A stretch of DNA of 64,000 bases from Pteria penguin. Lineage: Eukaryota > Mollusca > Bivalvia > Pterioida > Pteriidae. Of the stretch, positions 12,342 through 25,509 are shown in pieces. The DNA is taken from positions 27,794,534-27,858,533 of the forward strand of contig CM068587.1 of NCBI GenBank assembly GCA_035048485.1. The letters run 5' to 3'. The notes beneath the pieces were generated by a model. The model saw only the letters and a program-made list of their open reading frames with translations, had not been told where the DNA came from and did no database searches. The position numbers were made by a program, and so were the translations under genes. Numbering within the stretch: position 1 is the stretch's first letter; every line of letters starts with the position of its first letter.

Positions 12342-14084
12342 TTAAAACTTTCAGACATCATATGGTACCCCCTCCCCCTTTTTGGAATTCAATAATGCAG
12401 ATACAGCAAAAATACCTACGTAGAAACGGTACTCCAACTTCAACTTCTGTTCTACATTTGTTACACACACACAAAACCGACCTCGAAAACAGGAGTAATA
12501 TAAAACAATGACACGAATGAAGTAAATGTATAGATAAAATCAGCAAATTTATTTCAACAATACAGTATAGTCTAATGTTGAATGAAAACCATGTAAATTC
12601 CTATTGCGCCGTCACAAATGTGCTGAAAATAAATTGTGAAACTGCAATGCTATAACTAATTCTAAAACAAAATGCACATTATTTCTCACACAACAGATAG
12701 TTCGAAGTATAGTGTTAGTACATATTATCAAAGACAAACAACTTTCCAAACTCACTGTAGCTGTCAAGGTAGAAAACTCGTCAAAAATAAAATGTTACGA
12801 ACACCTATGCTCTGTACTCAGACTAGTTTCTACGAACAATTCTTAATCAAAATATAACAGTATATATATTACAATCCAAGCGAAACAATAAAACTTATAA
12901 TCATCTGAATATCAGGCCTAATCGAACACTCGTCAAACAAACAATGTCAATTTTAATCAAAATATTGTTTCGGAATTTCACCGCGGTTCTTGATAAATAC
13001 GATGATTCAGAAAGCAATGCACAACTGCTATATCGGTTAAAAGTCGGTCACAATACAAATGCAGACGCTCTGTATATGGTAAGTGAACCAGTCAACTGTT
13101 CAATGCATCGATACGCACGACTGTACGTGAAGAGTTTTTTCAACGGCCTAGGCAACACACAGTGATCTGTTCTCAACAGCGGAAACATAATCTCATGATT
13201 CTCTATTCCAAAGGTGAAACTGTGCGCAACACAACAAATACTGATATAAACATCATAACACTATATCCGGAGTTCAACTTCAATAGCAATAAGCACATAG
13301 TTTATACTGAGTATTTATTTTTAGATTCAGGGATGCTATTACTTTTTATATATTTTACAAAATGTCCTATAATATTACCAACAGTGTATTACCAACATTT
13401 CTATATAAAAGATTATTATAATATTTACAGTAGAAATGACGATATGTAAATATTTGAAATAAATGCACCGATAGATAAACAGTTGACCAAGCACATCATT
13501 TGATAAGTATATATATATATGAAAAATACTCAAATGATTTTAAATATAAAAGTTACTTATACAATTTCATAAGATAACATACCTGTGCGATAATTTGAGA
13601 ATAGTCAATAGAAATCTTTGACTGATGTAAATATACATACATCTGACTGTAACAAAAGAAATTTGAATTATGATCTAAAGCGCGCCAGGTAAAGCGGGTA
13701 TATCAATATCGCATGCGCAAACATATAAACTGTCCATTGGTCAGTGTCAAATCATTCACTCGCTTATTCATTCATGTGTTTACTCATGCATACATCCATT
13801 CATAAGAAGAAATTATTGTAAAAAAGAAAACATCAGTAATACAACCATTATTAATAGATAAAAATAATTTCACATCCACGACAATATTAAAATAAACGAA
13901 GGCATCAGCTGAATTACCTCAAATTTAATATACGTTATAACCTGAGTAGTAAGGGAATGTGGAGCTCAGAATGTAGGTGAACCTTCCCAAACATTGAAAA
14001 GCTAAATTTTTCAACGAGGTAACATTTCCTCTTACCACAACAATATCAATATATTTTCACTAAAACCAAACGTTAAGAGGAAAC
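12342..14084. other. no gene recognised
   Basis: Contains ORFs of 60-95 codons (12672-12857, 12944-13165, 13162-13449) without recognisable domains, probably chance. A 5' LTR of the adjacent gag might lie here, but no direct-repeat partner was found. Confidence 0.4.
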
Positions 14085-14300
14085 ACAGGTCACACGGTCG
14101 TCGTCGTAACGGCAACCACAGACGACATGGTAGATTAAATAGGTCATTAGGCGATCTATTGCGTATTGCCAGAAATAACGGTCGTCATGAATTCTAAATG
14201 CATTATCACCTATTCCGGTCATCAGATTAAAACCTATCCAGGATGAGGCTGATCTAAAAAGGTTACGCTACACGGCTTTACATGTAATATTATTGTTTCA
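14085..14300 (+). repeat. possible PLE family 2 N-terminal scrap
   Basis: The segment at about 14235-14275 (gatgaggctgat, then ttacgctacacgg) matches the block at 33818-33855, which opens the longer family 2 fragment (DEADLKRLRYT versus DEADLRSLRYT). An Arg-rich upstream stretch (SHGRRRNGNHRRHG) would fit a basic N-terminal region. Confidence 0.4.
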
Positions 14301-14719
14301 GTTTATTAGAATAGGCGAATTTCTTTTTTATTCAAAAACTAAACATTTTGCACTGTAACAAAATCAACTATAAGTAAATTACAGGATGAATCATTTCCTT
14401 TAGAAATTAATCTGCCATTCAAAGATTGACCACTTAGGTTTAAGATCTGTAATTTGTTTCATATATACGGGTATTTCCATTTGTCTCGTTAATGTGTTTC
14501 GACATAAACGGACCACATTCTCGAAATGTTAATTCTAGCAATGTTTACGTTTACTCGTTATTAATTTGTTGATTTATCTTAAAAATATTTAAAAATTTCA
14601 AGGATTTATATACAATTTTATAAATATCATTCTTAAAAATTGGTGTTGCGAGGTCAACAATTTTGGCAGTGTTATAGGGCTAAGTGATGTTGTCATTGCA
14701 AGGTTTCATTGAATTGAAT

Positions 14720-14995
14720 TTGATTGATTGATTTTGGTTAAACGTCACACCACAAATATTTCAGGTATATGGTGACGGCATCTGCCTGAAGCGGGTCATA
14801 CGAATATTTACCTTTGCAACGGACCCACCCGAAGAAGTGAGCTCGAGGGATCTTTAACGTGCCATGCATACCACGACACGGGGCCTCGGTTTTTACTGTC
14901 TCTCTGAAAGACAGGGCACCGGCATGATCAGAGCGGGACTCGAACCCCGGCCTACTGATCAGGAGGCGAGCACGATACAACTAGGCCACGCTGGC
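14720..14995 (-). mobile_element. tRNA-derived SINE, copy 2
   Basis: Same family and orientation as 10309-10588. The B box complement gcgggactcgaacc lies at 14933-14946, an A-box region precedes it, the 'gggatctttaacgtgcca' body block is shared, and there is a (TGAT)n-type tail at 14718-14735. Flanking 11-mers TTGAATTGAAT (14709-14719) and TTGAGTTGAGT (14996-15006) look like a target duplication with two G/A changes, so this copy is older. Confidence 0.8.
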
Positions 14996-15006
14996 TTGAG
15001 TTGAGT

Positions 15007-15529
15007 ATTGTTTTAAAATCATAAACGCAAAGAACATTACATATGTACGAAAATAGATTTCCAAATACTAGAGTATGTGGTCAAAATTTCTGACATGATT
15101 ATTTGAATACTGTAGTCTTAATGATGTTTATCATTATAGATTTCAGCAAGCTTTATAAATAATCTTAGCATCAAAAAGGTATGCATCATATCGTTATAGA
15201 TTTCAGTAAGTTTTACAGATAATTTACATCAATCTTGTATGTATCATAGAATAACGGCAAGTTTGGTCATTCGCTGCAATTACAAAACATTTGGTAATGA
15301 TTGTCAACAATTAAATTGATTTTATTTTCCAACCGAATTTGCGTGTTGTGGTTATTTTGCATTGATTTTGCAGTTGAGTTTCATTTTTGAGTTCAGACAT
15401 TTCGAAATTCAATGAATTCTAATTCATTTTGCTGGTGCAGTTTAGTTTAATTATCGGTGTTTCCTAGTGGGGCTGACTAGATTTCTAGCCATTTGGCAGT
15501 TTTTCCGATATCACAAGTAACAATTTGCT
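15007..15529. other. no gene recognised
   Basis: AT-rich. Two related blocks near 15130 and 15195 ('cattatagatttcag'/'cgttatagatttcag') form a short diverged direct repeat. Confidence 0.4.
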
Positions 15530-15925
15530 ATTGATTGATATTTCAATTATAATTGTCTCTAAATAATTCAATTTGAATTTCATATAACTTTTGTTTGGAT
15601 GTCATATTAATGCACTAATCACTGGGTTCACTTGTGTCATCCATATATAAATTTAATCTCTATTTTCTATCACCTTCTTTTGAATGCCCATAAGTTGCAA
15701 TTGGGGTTTTTGCTTTTTTATTAATGCAGACATGGCCAAATATCACCATTTGACATATAGTATAATAATAAATATAATATAGGAATAATAAATTCTTGTT
15801 ACTGTTTCATTCTTAGTGCTTGAAAGAGCTCTTATTCTAAAAAAAGATGCCCTGTTTGGAGACAACTGAATTAAGCTTATGGTATGGTGTTTTGTGTGTT
15901 ACATTAAATATGTCTCTAAGGATTA
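15530..15925 (+). repeat. tandem segmental duplication, unit 1 (empty site)
   Basis: Aligns with 16295-16489 joined to 17599-17700 by blocks 'ctattgattga', 'taaataattcaa', 'ttattaatgcag', 'tggcca', 'gtataataataaat', 'cttgttactgttt' and 'gaaagagctcttattct'. Here 'catatagtataataa' is continuous, so this unit preserves the uninterrupted target of the element in unit 2. Confidence 0.75.
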
Positions 15926-16489
15926 GATTTAATACTACAGATTAAATCATTTTATTAACGCGAGACAACTATGTTATATCAAGATGTGCAAATCTACATT
16001 TTAAATAACTCACAATTTATAACACGTGCTTGTGTCTACACAACAAAAGAATTTAAAAGGCGTGGTAATTCGTATTCAGTGTGCACGTTAGAAAAACTTT
16101 TAACCACCCACTCTACCTAGTATAATTATTGTAGAACTATGATACTGCTTGGTTTCTGATCTATAATGACAGGATATCCATATATTTTTCTGAAGGATCC
16201 TTTAGTAATCATCATAGCTACAGTTGATATATGACATTGTGTGTTCACAAGGGTTTTATGAATGATGACAATTTCTGCGCTTTCACTAATAACAGATTTA
16301 CTATTGATTGACATTTCGATTAATGTTACTAAATAATTCAAATTAATCGCATGTCTCATTTGATCATCTAAATATAATTTTAATCTCAATTTTGTGCCAT
16401 TTTATTTCGATGCCCATACGATCCAAATGAGGTCTTATCTCCTTTATTAATGCAGTCAGTCGTGGCCAGATATCGCCACACCACATATA

Positions 16490-16912
16490 CAGTGGGGTGC
16501 AGTCCTAACATAACATTATGTTAACGTCGCGTTAACGTGAAGTTTGCTTTCCTCGTGCGCTCAGGACTGCTGGGCACACGCGTTTGCGTTAACGCAGATT
16601 TCCACATGAACTTAATTTCGAGACCGCATGAACACGCTTGATTGCCGCGTTAACGCGCTCGACTGCCGCGTGAACGTGCTTGACAGCCACGTTCGCTTGC
16701 TTACAACTTAAAACATGTATAAACATGTTCATATAGAAGGATTTGAAGGAGAATCGATATATACATTGTATATTTAAATTCAAAAACTTATTAATGTGTA
16801 AGTAAAATATTTAGAATTAAATAAAACCCTTCCGAGTTGAGGGATTAATTTCAGAAATATTGAACGCAATTTCCGAACATTGACTTCAATGAAATTAATC
16901 TTATTTTAGGAA

Positions 16913-16978
<66 letters not shown>

Positions 16979-17596
16979 TATAATGATAATAATAATGAAA
17001 TAAAGATTAATAAAGATAATAATAACGATGATAATTATTATATTCATATATTATAGAAAATAGCTTAATTAAAAATAATAATACTAAATACATAAATAAG
17101 AAATACATGAAAATACAACAATAAACTAGTTATAAATAAATAAACAAATAAGAAATATATACATAAATAAACTAATTAAAAATAAATAAATAAATGAAAT
17201 TAGAAAGTAATCATGCTAGTATAAACTGACGAAGTACCTTATTGCATGTCTATGCGATAATATCCTTTGTTATATTACATACGAAATTCCTAATGCAGGG
17301 TGTCATTTTAACATTTCATTTAATACGCGTTTTTATGGCGACATTCGCGGTAATTTAATTAGATCCATTTTATTTTCTCCATCCGATCTGCATAGAGAAT
17401 TATGAATATAGACATGTGGACGTGCGACTGGACCGAGCGCACGCGGGAATAAATCGCGTTAACGCGAATTCCCTACCGCGTTAACGCGAGGAGCGCACGC
17501 GCGTCCGGTCGAGCAGTCCTAGCACGTGTGCTAGAGCAGTCCTAGCGACCGCTTTTAGCGTTAACGTGTATGTTATGTTAGGACTGCACTCATCTG
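16490..17596. mobile_element. 1.1-kb TA-flanked inverted-repeat element, non-autonomous
   Basis: Termini are CAGTGGGGTGCAGTCC (left) and CAGATGAGTGCAGTCC (right, reverse complement). Both continue into CTAACATAACAT, giving terminal inverted repeats of about 28 bp, and TA flanks each side (16488-16489 and 17597-17598). Comparison with unit 1 shows the same locus without it, so TA is the duplicated target, as in Tc1/mariner elements. The subterminal regions are strikingly GC-rich, with repeated palindromic CGCGTTAACGCG-type motifs and repeated AGGACTGCT. The middle is AT-rich with an (AAT)n tract. No transposase ORF is present. Confidence 0.8.
16913..16979. repeat. (AAT)n microsatellite
   Basis: About 22 trinucleotide units inside the 1.1-kb element, followed by degenerate AAT-rich sequence to about 17200. 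Confidence 0.95.
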
Positions 17597-17720
17597 TAGT
17601 ATAATAATAAATATATTACAAAAACAATTATCTCTTGTTACTGTTTATCACTTAGTGCATGAAAGAGCTCTTATTCTTACATTCAATATGTCGGAGTCTT
17701 TAATAAAGGATTTCTAAGTA

Positions 17721-18479
17721 TCTTCATACGGTATTTTTTAAATGTCATTAATATATAGTTAGACTGTAAATGTGCAAGGATGGCTTATAGTCCTTGGTGA
17801 TTTTTGACATATGTCTTCACTTTTCTCTTTTTGGTCGTTCGTCCGTCATTCTATCCCACTTTCAATAAAGGAGAAAAACATTGTAAATTATACTAACACG
17901 GGCTTTTATACTTCGCATGCGTATATTGGGTGGGACGATCTTTCTGCTTCTTTGAAAGTGTTTATGATCGTGACCTTTGAGTTTGGTCAATTTTCATGAA
18001 AAAGTCCCTTATGCTGCAAATTTTTAATGGTAAACGATAGGACTTTCATATGTCAAATGTGTATTTCTCGTGGAAAGTTTCTAATTGTAATAGAAAAATT
18101 TCAACTTGTGATCTTGGTCTTTAAAGAATTTTAACAGTTTAGGTCACCAGAACATGACCCCTTACGGAGTTTTATCAGAAATTTACCACAATGGAACAAA
18201 TTAAGTAGTGGAATAAAGATATGGCAAAAATCAGATTGCACTTGTTATACCTGTTGCCGTCTCTGGATATCAGGGTTTTACAAACACGTCTTGTTTTTAT
18301 TTAAATTACAGTTTTATTTCATTTTACACAAGAACTGTGAAATTGATTTATTTCATTAAAAAAAAATTATGTACCTCGTATATGATCTGGTATCCTTCCT
18401 TTGATAATCGTTCCTTTATCTCTCAAGGCAAACCGCTGGGATAAAAGTTATGGAAAGAAATGAGATATCACGCCTAGAG
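17721..18479. other. no gene recognised
   Basis: Nothing recognised. A 62-codon ORF at 17811-17999 has no motif. Confidence 0.4.
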
Positions 18480-18960
18480 CCAACATTCCGCAAATTTTAC
18501 GGTCACTATAAAGACTACTGTCATGTTGATTTCCTTATTCCAGAGTAGTTAAACCGTATATATTACCACTTTACAATACTGAATTATTTATAATGATCAT
18601 GATATATACCGATTGTGAGTACGTTCCGTTTCCTACTTTTATGACTGCGAATAATACTGATTCGCATATACTTATGGTATCACGGCAATAGTCAACGGTC
18701 TGCAAGGGGTTGTTTTTCCCCATGGCACCTGGTCCCACCCCTGTTTAACAGGGTTCCGTGATTGCTTGTATTATATATGCATTGTCATGTTGTTTGGACT
18801 TTGGGTTGTGGGAATCCGATCGGTATCTCAGAATTTTATATATATTCTGGACTGTATCAGCCATTTTAATTTTCATTTTGACACTATCTCTACAGTATAG
18901 GATGCAGTAAAGCATGCAGTTCCAAATTTTGATATGTTGCACATTATGCAACGTTATTTT
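18480..18960 (+). repeat. PLE family 3 3' end with core module
   Basis: Begins with RT C-terminal remains (FRKFYGHYKD at about 18487-18520). A tail parallel to 49960-50330 (+) and 30725-30912 (-) follows. It carries the core module (ggcacctggtcccacc at 18724-18739, followed by gggttccgtgattgc). Confidence 0.65.
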
Positions 18961-19061
18961 CATAGAGGAAGAATTTTATTGATTTTATTCATGTAGGAAA
19001 AAACATTTTTCTAGATGTAACACAAAGCACAATAACCTATATTTCTTATATTTCAGAAATT

Positions 19062-20467
19062 CTCTGCATGGAAGAAAGAAAAGTTACTGAGTCAGCCGTA
19101 TGACAGACGTTACCAAGGAAATATACAGTATACAGTGTTTATACAGTGTTATGATATAAAAAAAAATCATAAGGACATCACAAAAATATTAGATTATGGT
19201 GCAGTTACGATACCGACTTAGCACGGTCATTTGATATGACAATAGTAAATCAATTGGTGTGGTTAAACGGTTTACGGGTGAACCTTTTACTCACCGCAAC
19301 AGCAGAAATCCGCAACAGCAGAAATATAAATATTCCTCCATATAGAGATCAAGGGTCAACATGTGTCTCAAGTTGAAAGGTAATAAAAAACGTATAGTAA
19401 TGCAGAAAAACATCACGGTTTCAAAAATATATAAAGCGACATCAAAATGAGGAGATATTGCTCTGCCGGTCTGGAAACGAGCTCAGACCCTTGATCTATA
19501 GGAGTCCCGACTAAAAGTCAGAAGGGACGAGGTTCAGGACCAAGTCTCCTCTGAAAGAGGTTTCGACTAGGCCCTTCATTTAGTCCACGCCGCGCTGTTA
19601 GTCTGCTTGCAACGTTCAAATAAAAGTCTGTATAAGGCTGTAGAGAGGCACAATACTAGACTTATGGTCGTGTTTATGGTCTGCGGGTCATACTGTCTAT
19701 GACGAAGGCGTTTAATTATTTTGGAACCCCACCACAGCTAACTGTCGGAATCTTATGACCCTCCTAAGTTTGTATACCTGATCACCGTAGAAATTGGGAT
19801 GGGAAAATCCATTGGATACATACTGATAAAAAATCATAGTACCATCTAAAGAATTTGCCATATGTTTTTCTAAGTCTGTGACACCTGTATTCCTGAGTTA
19901 AAAGTTAAAAAGTAATTTGTAATTTTTATTGTATGACAGTCCAGCACATCAGTGCAGCTCCTGGCAAATCGAACCAACTGATATATATTAATGCCATATA
20001 ATGGGAGTCTAGGGACATCACCATTCAAATAAGGTATATTTTAAATAGGAAATAAAAAATCGTCAAGTTTATCGTAAATATTATTATGAATTTTATTGTT
20101 AATTATCTTAATGTTTACGTCTAAGAAAAAAGTTTCTAAAATAAAGATTAGCTTTGTTTATTTGAAGTTCAGATTGGTATATTTCACGTATATATCTTTA
20201 GAACTCAGTGTAATCAATAACTAAGATGTTATCAAGATATCTAGATGTATTATTGAAATTATCAATCGGATCAGAATCCAGAGTTTTTTGGAAGTACAGA
20301 GATATGTTTTAGAATCTCTGTTAAAATAACATGATATGAGAGACAACAACTCACTTTCAATCAAATCATTTGGAAGAGAGGTATATAAGGTAGAACAATG
20401 AAATGTAGTGATTTTAGTGGCTTGGGAATTTCGTAGAAGGAGCTTTTCTATAACTTCGCTAGAGTTT
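19062..20467 (-). mobile_element. decayed PLE family 2, 3' half (second copy)
   Basis: Parallels 7195-9130 along its length. RT scraps on - include DVPRLPLYGINIYQLVRFA (about 19970-20030). The tail block gataccgacttagcacgg and the Leu/Arg-poor 3' segments match. Stops and frameshifts throughout. Confidence 0.65.
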
Positions 20468-21690
20468 TTTGTATAGACCAGAAGTAATTGATGGTTCTAT
20501 CATGTCATATTCATATTCTCTCTGTTTTCTATGTTGATTAGTAAAGTTGTCGAACTATGGGCCAAATGACACCTACTTTATGATTTATGCTATTCATATA
20601 TATTGTAATTTTTTCCAACTTGCTTTCCATGGCAACCATAAACTTTGATGAAAACTATTTGATTAATAGTAATTTCTAACACAGAATAAATGTCAGTTGC
20701 GATATTGAGAATTCCCTTTGTTTATTTACCCCGGTGCCTGACAATTACATGGAACAGTATTTGTAAACAAAGAATTTTGATAATTTATTTCAGTGATTTG
20801 ATTTGCCGTTTTAATGGTATCATGGAAATATGCAAATGTTGCAATATGCAGTTAAGAAGTTATGATATAGCAACGAATATCCAAACCAGCAATGAAACGA
20901 ATATTAATATAGTGAGATATAAATAAGAGGCATAATACTGATATAAAGCGTGTCCCATAGAAACACATTTTGACAGATCCCACAACATAGGACCTTATCG
21001 AAAGTGCAACAGTTAATATTAATATCTACTCAAAAGTAACTTTAAAATATACGTGTATGTTTTTCATAATGGTAATTACTGACGGCTGTGTGTATGGAAA
21101 CTCTTATTTTATCTCAGACATAATACTTTCAATACCTGTGTAACTTTAATCTTGTATATGTACAAACATGAACAAGATAAAGAAACAAAGATGTACGGGA
21201 CTATTGTTTCACACAAACGAGGACATTAAAAAGTAATGAATATCGACACATTACTGACGATATTTCATTAAATCTACAGAAATTTTTCAACTTGAACCCT
21301 AACAATCTAATATTATATATAAGCAAGCATATAGCGATATTCCCAGTAAATGGCAAACATAAGTTTTGTAATTGTGACTCTGTATACGTCTACGTCAGGA
21401 ATAGCGAAAAGGCCGAACGCTGCCAGTAAAAGTCACTATTGACCAAAGGGTTCTTGATTATAGTCAAGTTGTAATTTATGGCAAATATAAAGAAACTGCG
21501 GAACAATCATGCACCTTATCACCGACGACTGTGTGTATGGAAACTCTGATTTCATTATCTCAGACATAATACGTCCAATACCTGTGTTACTTTAATCTTG
21601 TACATGTACAAAAATGAACCACGACACCAAGCAAATTAAAGTGCACATCAATGATCCGCTTGCCTAACACGCTATTTCGATTTATAAAGT
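20468..21690. other. no gene; 100-bp direct repeat
   Basis: Contains a duplicated block: 21075-21175 and 21520-21620 share 'gctgtgtgtatggaaactc'-like, 'atctcagacataata' and 'actttaatcttgta' segments. A 78-codon ORF at 20690-20926 with a CKCC motif is unassigned. Confidence 0.45.
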
Positions 21691-21694
21691 TGTA

Positions 21695-22150
21695 GGAGAC
21701 AGTCACTCCTCCCAGACATCTGATCTCGCCTTTGAATTACAGGGGTTCGTTAATGTCCACTGTGGTACACTGTTGTTAGTGCCATAGTCATGTGACACCA
21801 GTTAATTTTTTTTTTACTTTTGTTTCATCAACGTCACATTTATTCCCTTTGCAGTGTGGAACTCCGTCAAAACGTTCCCACGGAGGGTTAGACTAAGTGC
21901 TATTATACCCCTTTTCCTGATGTTATATGGCAGTGGTACTTTCTACATAGTGTGTGTTCACATTCATGTATATACAGTGAATTTTATTTGTTTTGTCTGT
22001 GTGTAAATGTATTCACGGTGGGTATGGCTAGCCAAACAGGAGACGCTCACTCTTCCCGGGTACCTGGTCTCACCTTTTAATTTTAGTGGTGCTTGAATGT
22101 CCACTGTGGTACATTGTGGATAGTGTCATAGTTACGTGACACCGTTGCAT
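21695..22150 (+). repeat. stand-alone core-module dimer, copy 1
   Basis: Two core modules (about 21700-21810 and 22012-22150) separated by a spacer. The same dimer occurs at 52855-53360, and one unit at 57655-57950. Shared blocks are 'tgctagccaaacaggagac', 'acctggtctcacc', 'cactgtggtaca', 'tcatgtgacacc' and 'acattcatgtatata'. Confidence 0.75.
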
Positions 22151-25100
22151 ATTTTATATTAGTTTGAATTCAGACATATTATGAGTAAAACTATAGATTT
22201 CGCACCCAAAATTGCTGAATCTTTTAGCTAATACTTGACCTTCACATGAGGTCCCCCTTGTCGTAAATCCTGGATTCGCCACTGGAAGATAAAAGGGTCT
22301 TTTGGTGCGCATTTTAACGATAGAGATCTTTTATAACTCTATGACTCCAATTTGGAGCATTAGATTTCGATGTATACGTCTTTTGTTTTTCTGCTCGGAA
22401 TCAATCCATATGGGTTTCCTTCCTTTTTGATTCGCATACGCTTCTTCCATGTTTTCTAGTTTTATTAGCCCTGCAGTCTGCAGTTAAAATATTGAGGTCA
22501 ACTTGGGGTTTTATGCAAACGACGCGGAGCTAAACGATGTTTTTGAAGGATTACAAAAACTAATCCGACAATTGGTAATTCTACTATTTATGTTATGGAA
22601 GCAAGGGGATTTAAGTTCGTGTATCTGTAATTTCAGATCGAGTCATTACAGTTTGCATAATACATATACATCTCCTCACAGGATAGGTATTTAAAATACA
22701 CATGTACGTTCTGTATTTTCACAGTTCTTAAAGATCATGAAGATGATAATATGCGCTACAACAAGATTCATGTATATATGAAAGTGACTTGTTGCTTGTA
22801 TATATCATACGAAAATATCCTTTTCCAGTTTTTCTGTCGTCTGTTACCATGAAATGTCAGGAACAAAGCGAAATACTTTTATTTTCATTGACAGATCACA
22901 AAACTTTTAAAATTATGGTTGTACCTTGAAAATTATGCAAACATTGTTTTGGAGATACAGTTTTCCATTAAAAGTGAAAGCATATGGAAAAAACTGTTAT
23001 CATTTGTCTAATTTGCGTTGCGGCCATATTGGACGTAGAAATTTTAAGAGGGAAAACACAAATTAAAAGCAAGTAGCACCTTACCACCTCCTAAACATAC
23101 GTTATCAGCAGGACAATTTATGCTCCACATTAGTTTGGTTTGGAAAATAAACCAGCTTCACTGAGACAGTAGTCACTGCCGGTGGACATCATAAGTCTAG
23201 TCTATGGTGCTTTTTTACTGACATGAAATATACTTAAATTGTTCAGTCATGAAAGTTTATCAATCACTCTAAAACTAAAGAGTATCTCCCTCGTGCATAG
23301 CTATGTCCTTTGAGTGATTCTTTGGTTCACTATTTTGGCATCTTTGGTTCTGATTCTAGTCGTAAAATATTTATATATTATTATCCAATTAATCGGCCAT
23401 GGGCATCATTGAAGAGATATAAATTGTCCAATGTGAAGTTATACTTCCAGCAAGATTTACACAATTATATCTTAGCTCTATATTAACTACGTATCATAAT
23501 GTTTGTCAGAATATTTTCATAGTTTACCATACGTAATTCACCTTAAATTTTGAAAAAAATCTTACTGGAAGGGGGTCCTTCTCAAAGTCTTGCCAAATTC
23601 CTAGTGTGAACAGCAACAGTTTTCCAAGTCGTAAAACATTTACATTATGGTAATGGTATTAGAATGAATGATTTTACAAAATTTCATAACTATTTTTTTT
23701 ACATTCAGTGCATTGATATGTTGGAATAGTAGGTCGGTCACCCGTCAAAGGATCAACTCATCGGAATTCCTATTAATTATCTTTTTTGACCTTATGGTCA
23801 AAGCATAGTGATTCATTTTCTTTTTGGTGGAAGGGATCACTTCAAAACTTGCCAATTTCTAATGTAAACTTCAACGCTGTCCAGGTTATATGAAGATTTA
23901 CATCAGCATAATGCTAATAAAATTCATGAGTTTTACAACAGAAACCCCGTTCACACACACACAAAAAAAATATCAACAGATCAGATGTCCGGCTCATTGC
24001 CATTGTTTTAACTATAAAGCCATTTAGGTTTTTCACCATATATGTAAAGTGCCTATCAAACAAAATTGTGACGAATTTTTAATAAAATGACGCCAAATGT
24101 TATGAAAATCCATGCAGTAATGCATTAGCAATCCAGCTGTAAAGATGCTTACCCCCAATTGGAGTGCTAATTATATTATTGATACGTTTTTGGGTGAGGG
24201 TCATGTCTAAAGTGCCTTTAAATCAATAGCCTCATCTGACTTATTTAGCCTTTCATTTTTGTTCATTATACATGCACATTAAATGTACATGTTTAAATCA
24301 AATTTTGATCAGATTGATTGTTAAATTACTTTTTTTTATGTTTAACATAGAAATTTATAACAAACTCACACTGCATTCCTCTTTATAAAAAGCTTTAATA
24401 TTTTTTTAGCTGAATCTTTTATATACGAATGTTACATATATCCCCATTATCACCTCAGTCGGAAACCGGCCCCTTATTATGCTGAACAAGCTAGAATTAT
24501 TCCTAAGCACCTGTGTGGTCATCAACTTCTTTTCCAATCCCCTTGTCTCCTATTACAAAAGGATTGTGAAATTAAAATATTGACATAATCATCTTGATCA
24601 TATGATTTATACCTCAAAGCAAATATGGGTATTAAATACGTGTGCAGAATCTGTAATTGTACATAAAATTATGATAGTAGTGGAAGTTAATCTATTCTTG
24701 CCGTCATGAAAAAGTATCGTTGCATTTACTCTACTTTGTTCTTCCGTTGACATTAATTTTTCAAAGCATGAACTATAATTTATTGCAGATTGAATAACAA
24801 TAATAATAAGATGAATTGTTGAATCGCTCGCGATTGTTCCCTGAAGTTTCAAAGTGATCCTAAATTTTGTGATTATTTGGACTCAGTTGTGACTCATGAT
24901 AATTAAATACACATGGCATACAGAATTGGTAAACGACGATTGGTGTTCAATTCGTCTTATCAAGTACTGAATCCTTTGATCATTTATAGAATAGCTTCCA
25001 ATCATATGCCTCCACATACCTAGTCCTACATTTTTTTTGTCATAATAGAATTAAAATCTTTTTAAAATTACATCCATTTTAATCTGCAAATTTCATGGAA

Positions 25101-25429
25101 TGATTTGAATTTTAAATATGTCCGTGACTATATTGTTTTTATTCCGAGGTGCTCCAACTACACACTTACATTTTTGTTATGTACAACATCAAACATACAA
25201 ACACGGGATTTAAATGAAATACCTTGTTTAAATGACCAAAGCGAACGTCATGTTAAAATGTATTGTCAATAAAGAGAATATAGATGGACAATAGATTTAT
25301 GAAAAAGGAACTCTTTTGTGTATGGGATATCCTCCATTAATACATGTGGGACTCAAGGTAACTAGTTTTAGGATCAAATCCTATAGGTATGTTCACCCAT
25401 ATAATGAATATATTTCCATAAAGATCTAC
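22151..25429. other. 3.3 kb without a recognised gene
   Basis: AT-rich. An 81-codon - frame at 24607-24852 preceded by a possible acceptor (TTTAG at 24858) is the only candidate exon. Its phase does not fit the TSP1-like donor at 25509, and its sequence is unrecognised. Short low-complexity runs only. Confidence 0.4.
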
Positions 25430-25509
25430 TTACTGTATGCTGACTGAAGTATTACGATTTAAATGACTGAGATAAAATATGGGACGATACTGGATGTTGT
25501 GCAACTTAC

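Larger units (their letters stand above)
16290..17720 (+). repeat. tandem segmental duplication, unit 2 (occupied site)
   Basis: Second unit of the duplication starting at 15530, interrupted by the element at 16490-17596. Relative to unit 1 it also lacks about 65 bp after 'gctcttattct'. Confidence 0.75.

Noticed and set aside
14738..14980. 80-codon - ORF
   Set aside because: Lies wholly inside the tRNA-derived SINE.
24607..24852. Second exon of TSP1-like copy B
   Set aside because: The acceptor phase does not match the donor at 25509, and the sequence does not resemble the proposed second exon of copy A.
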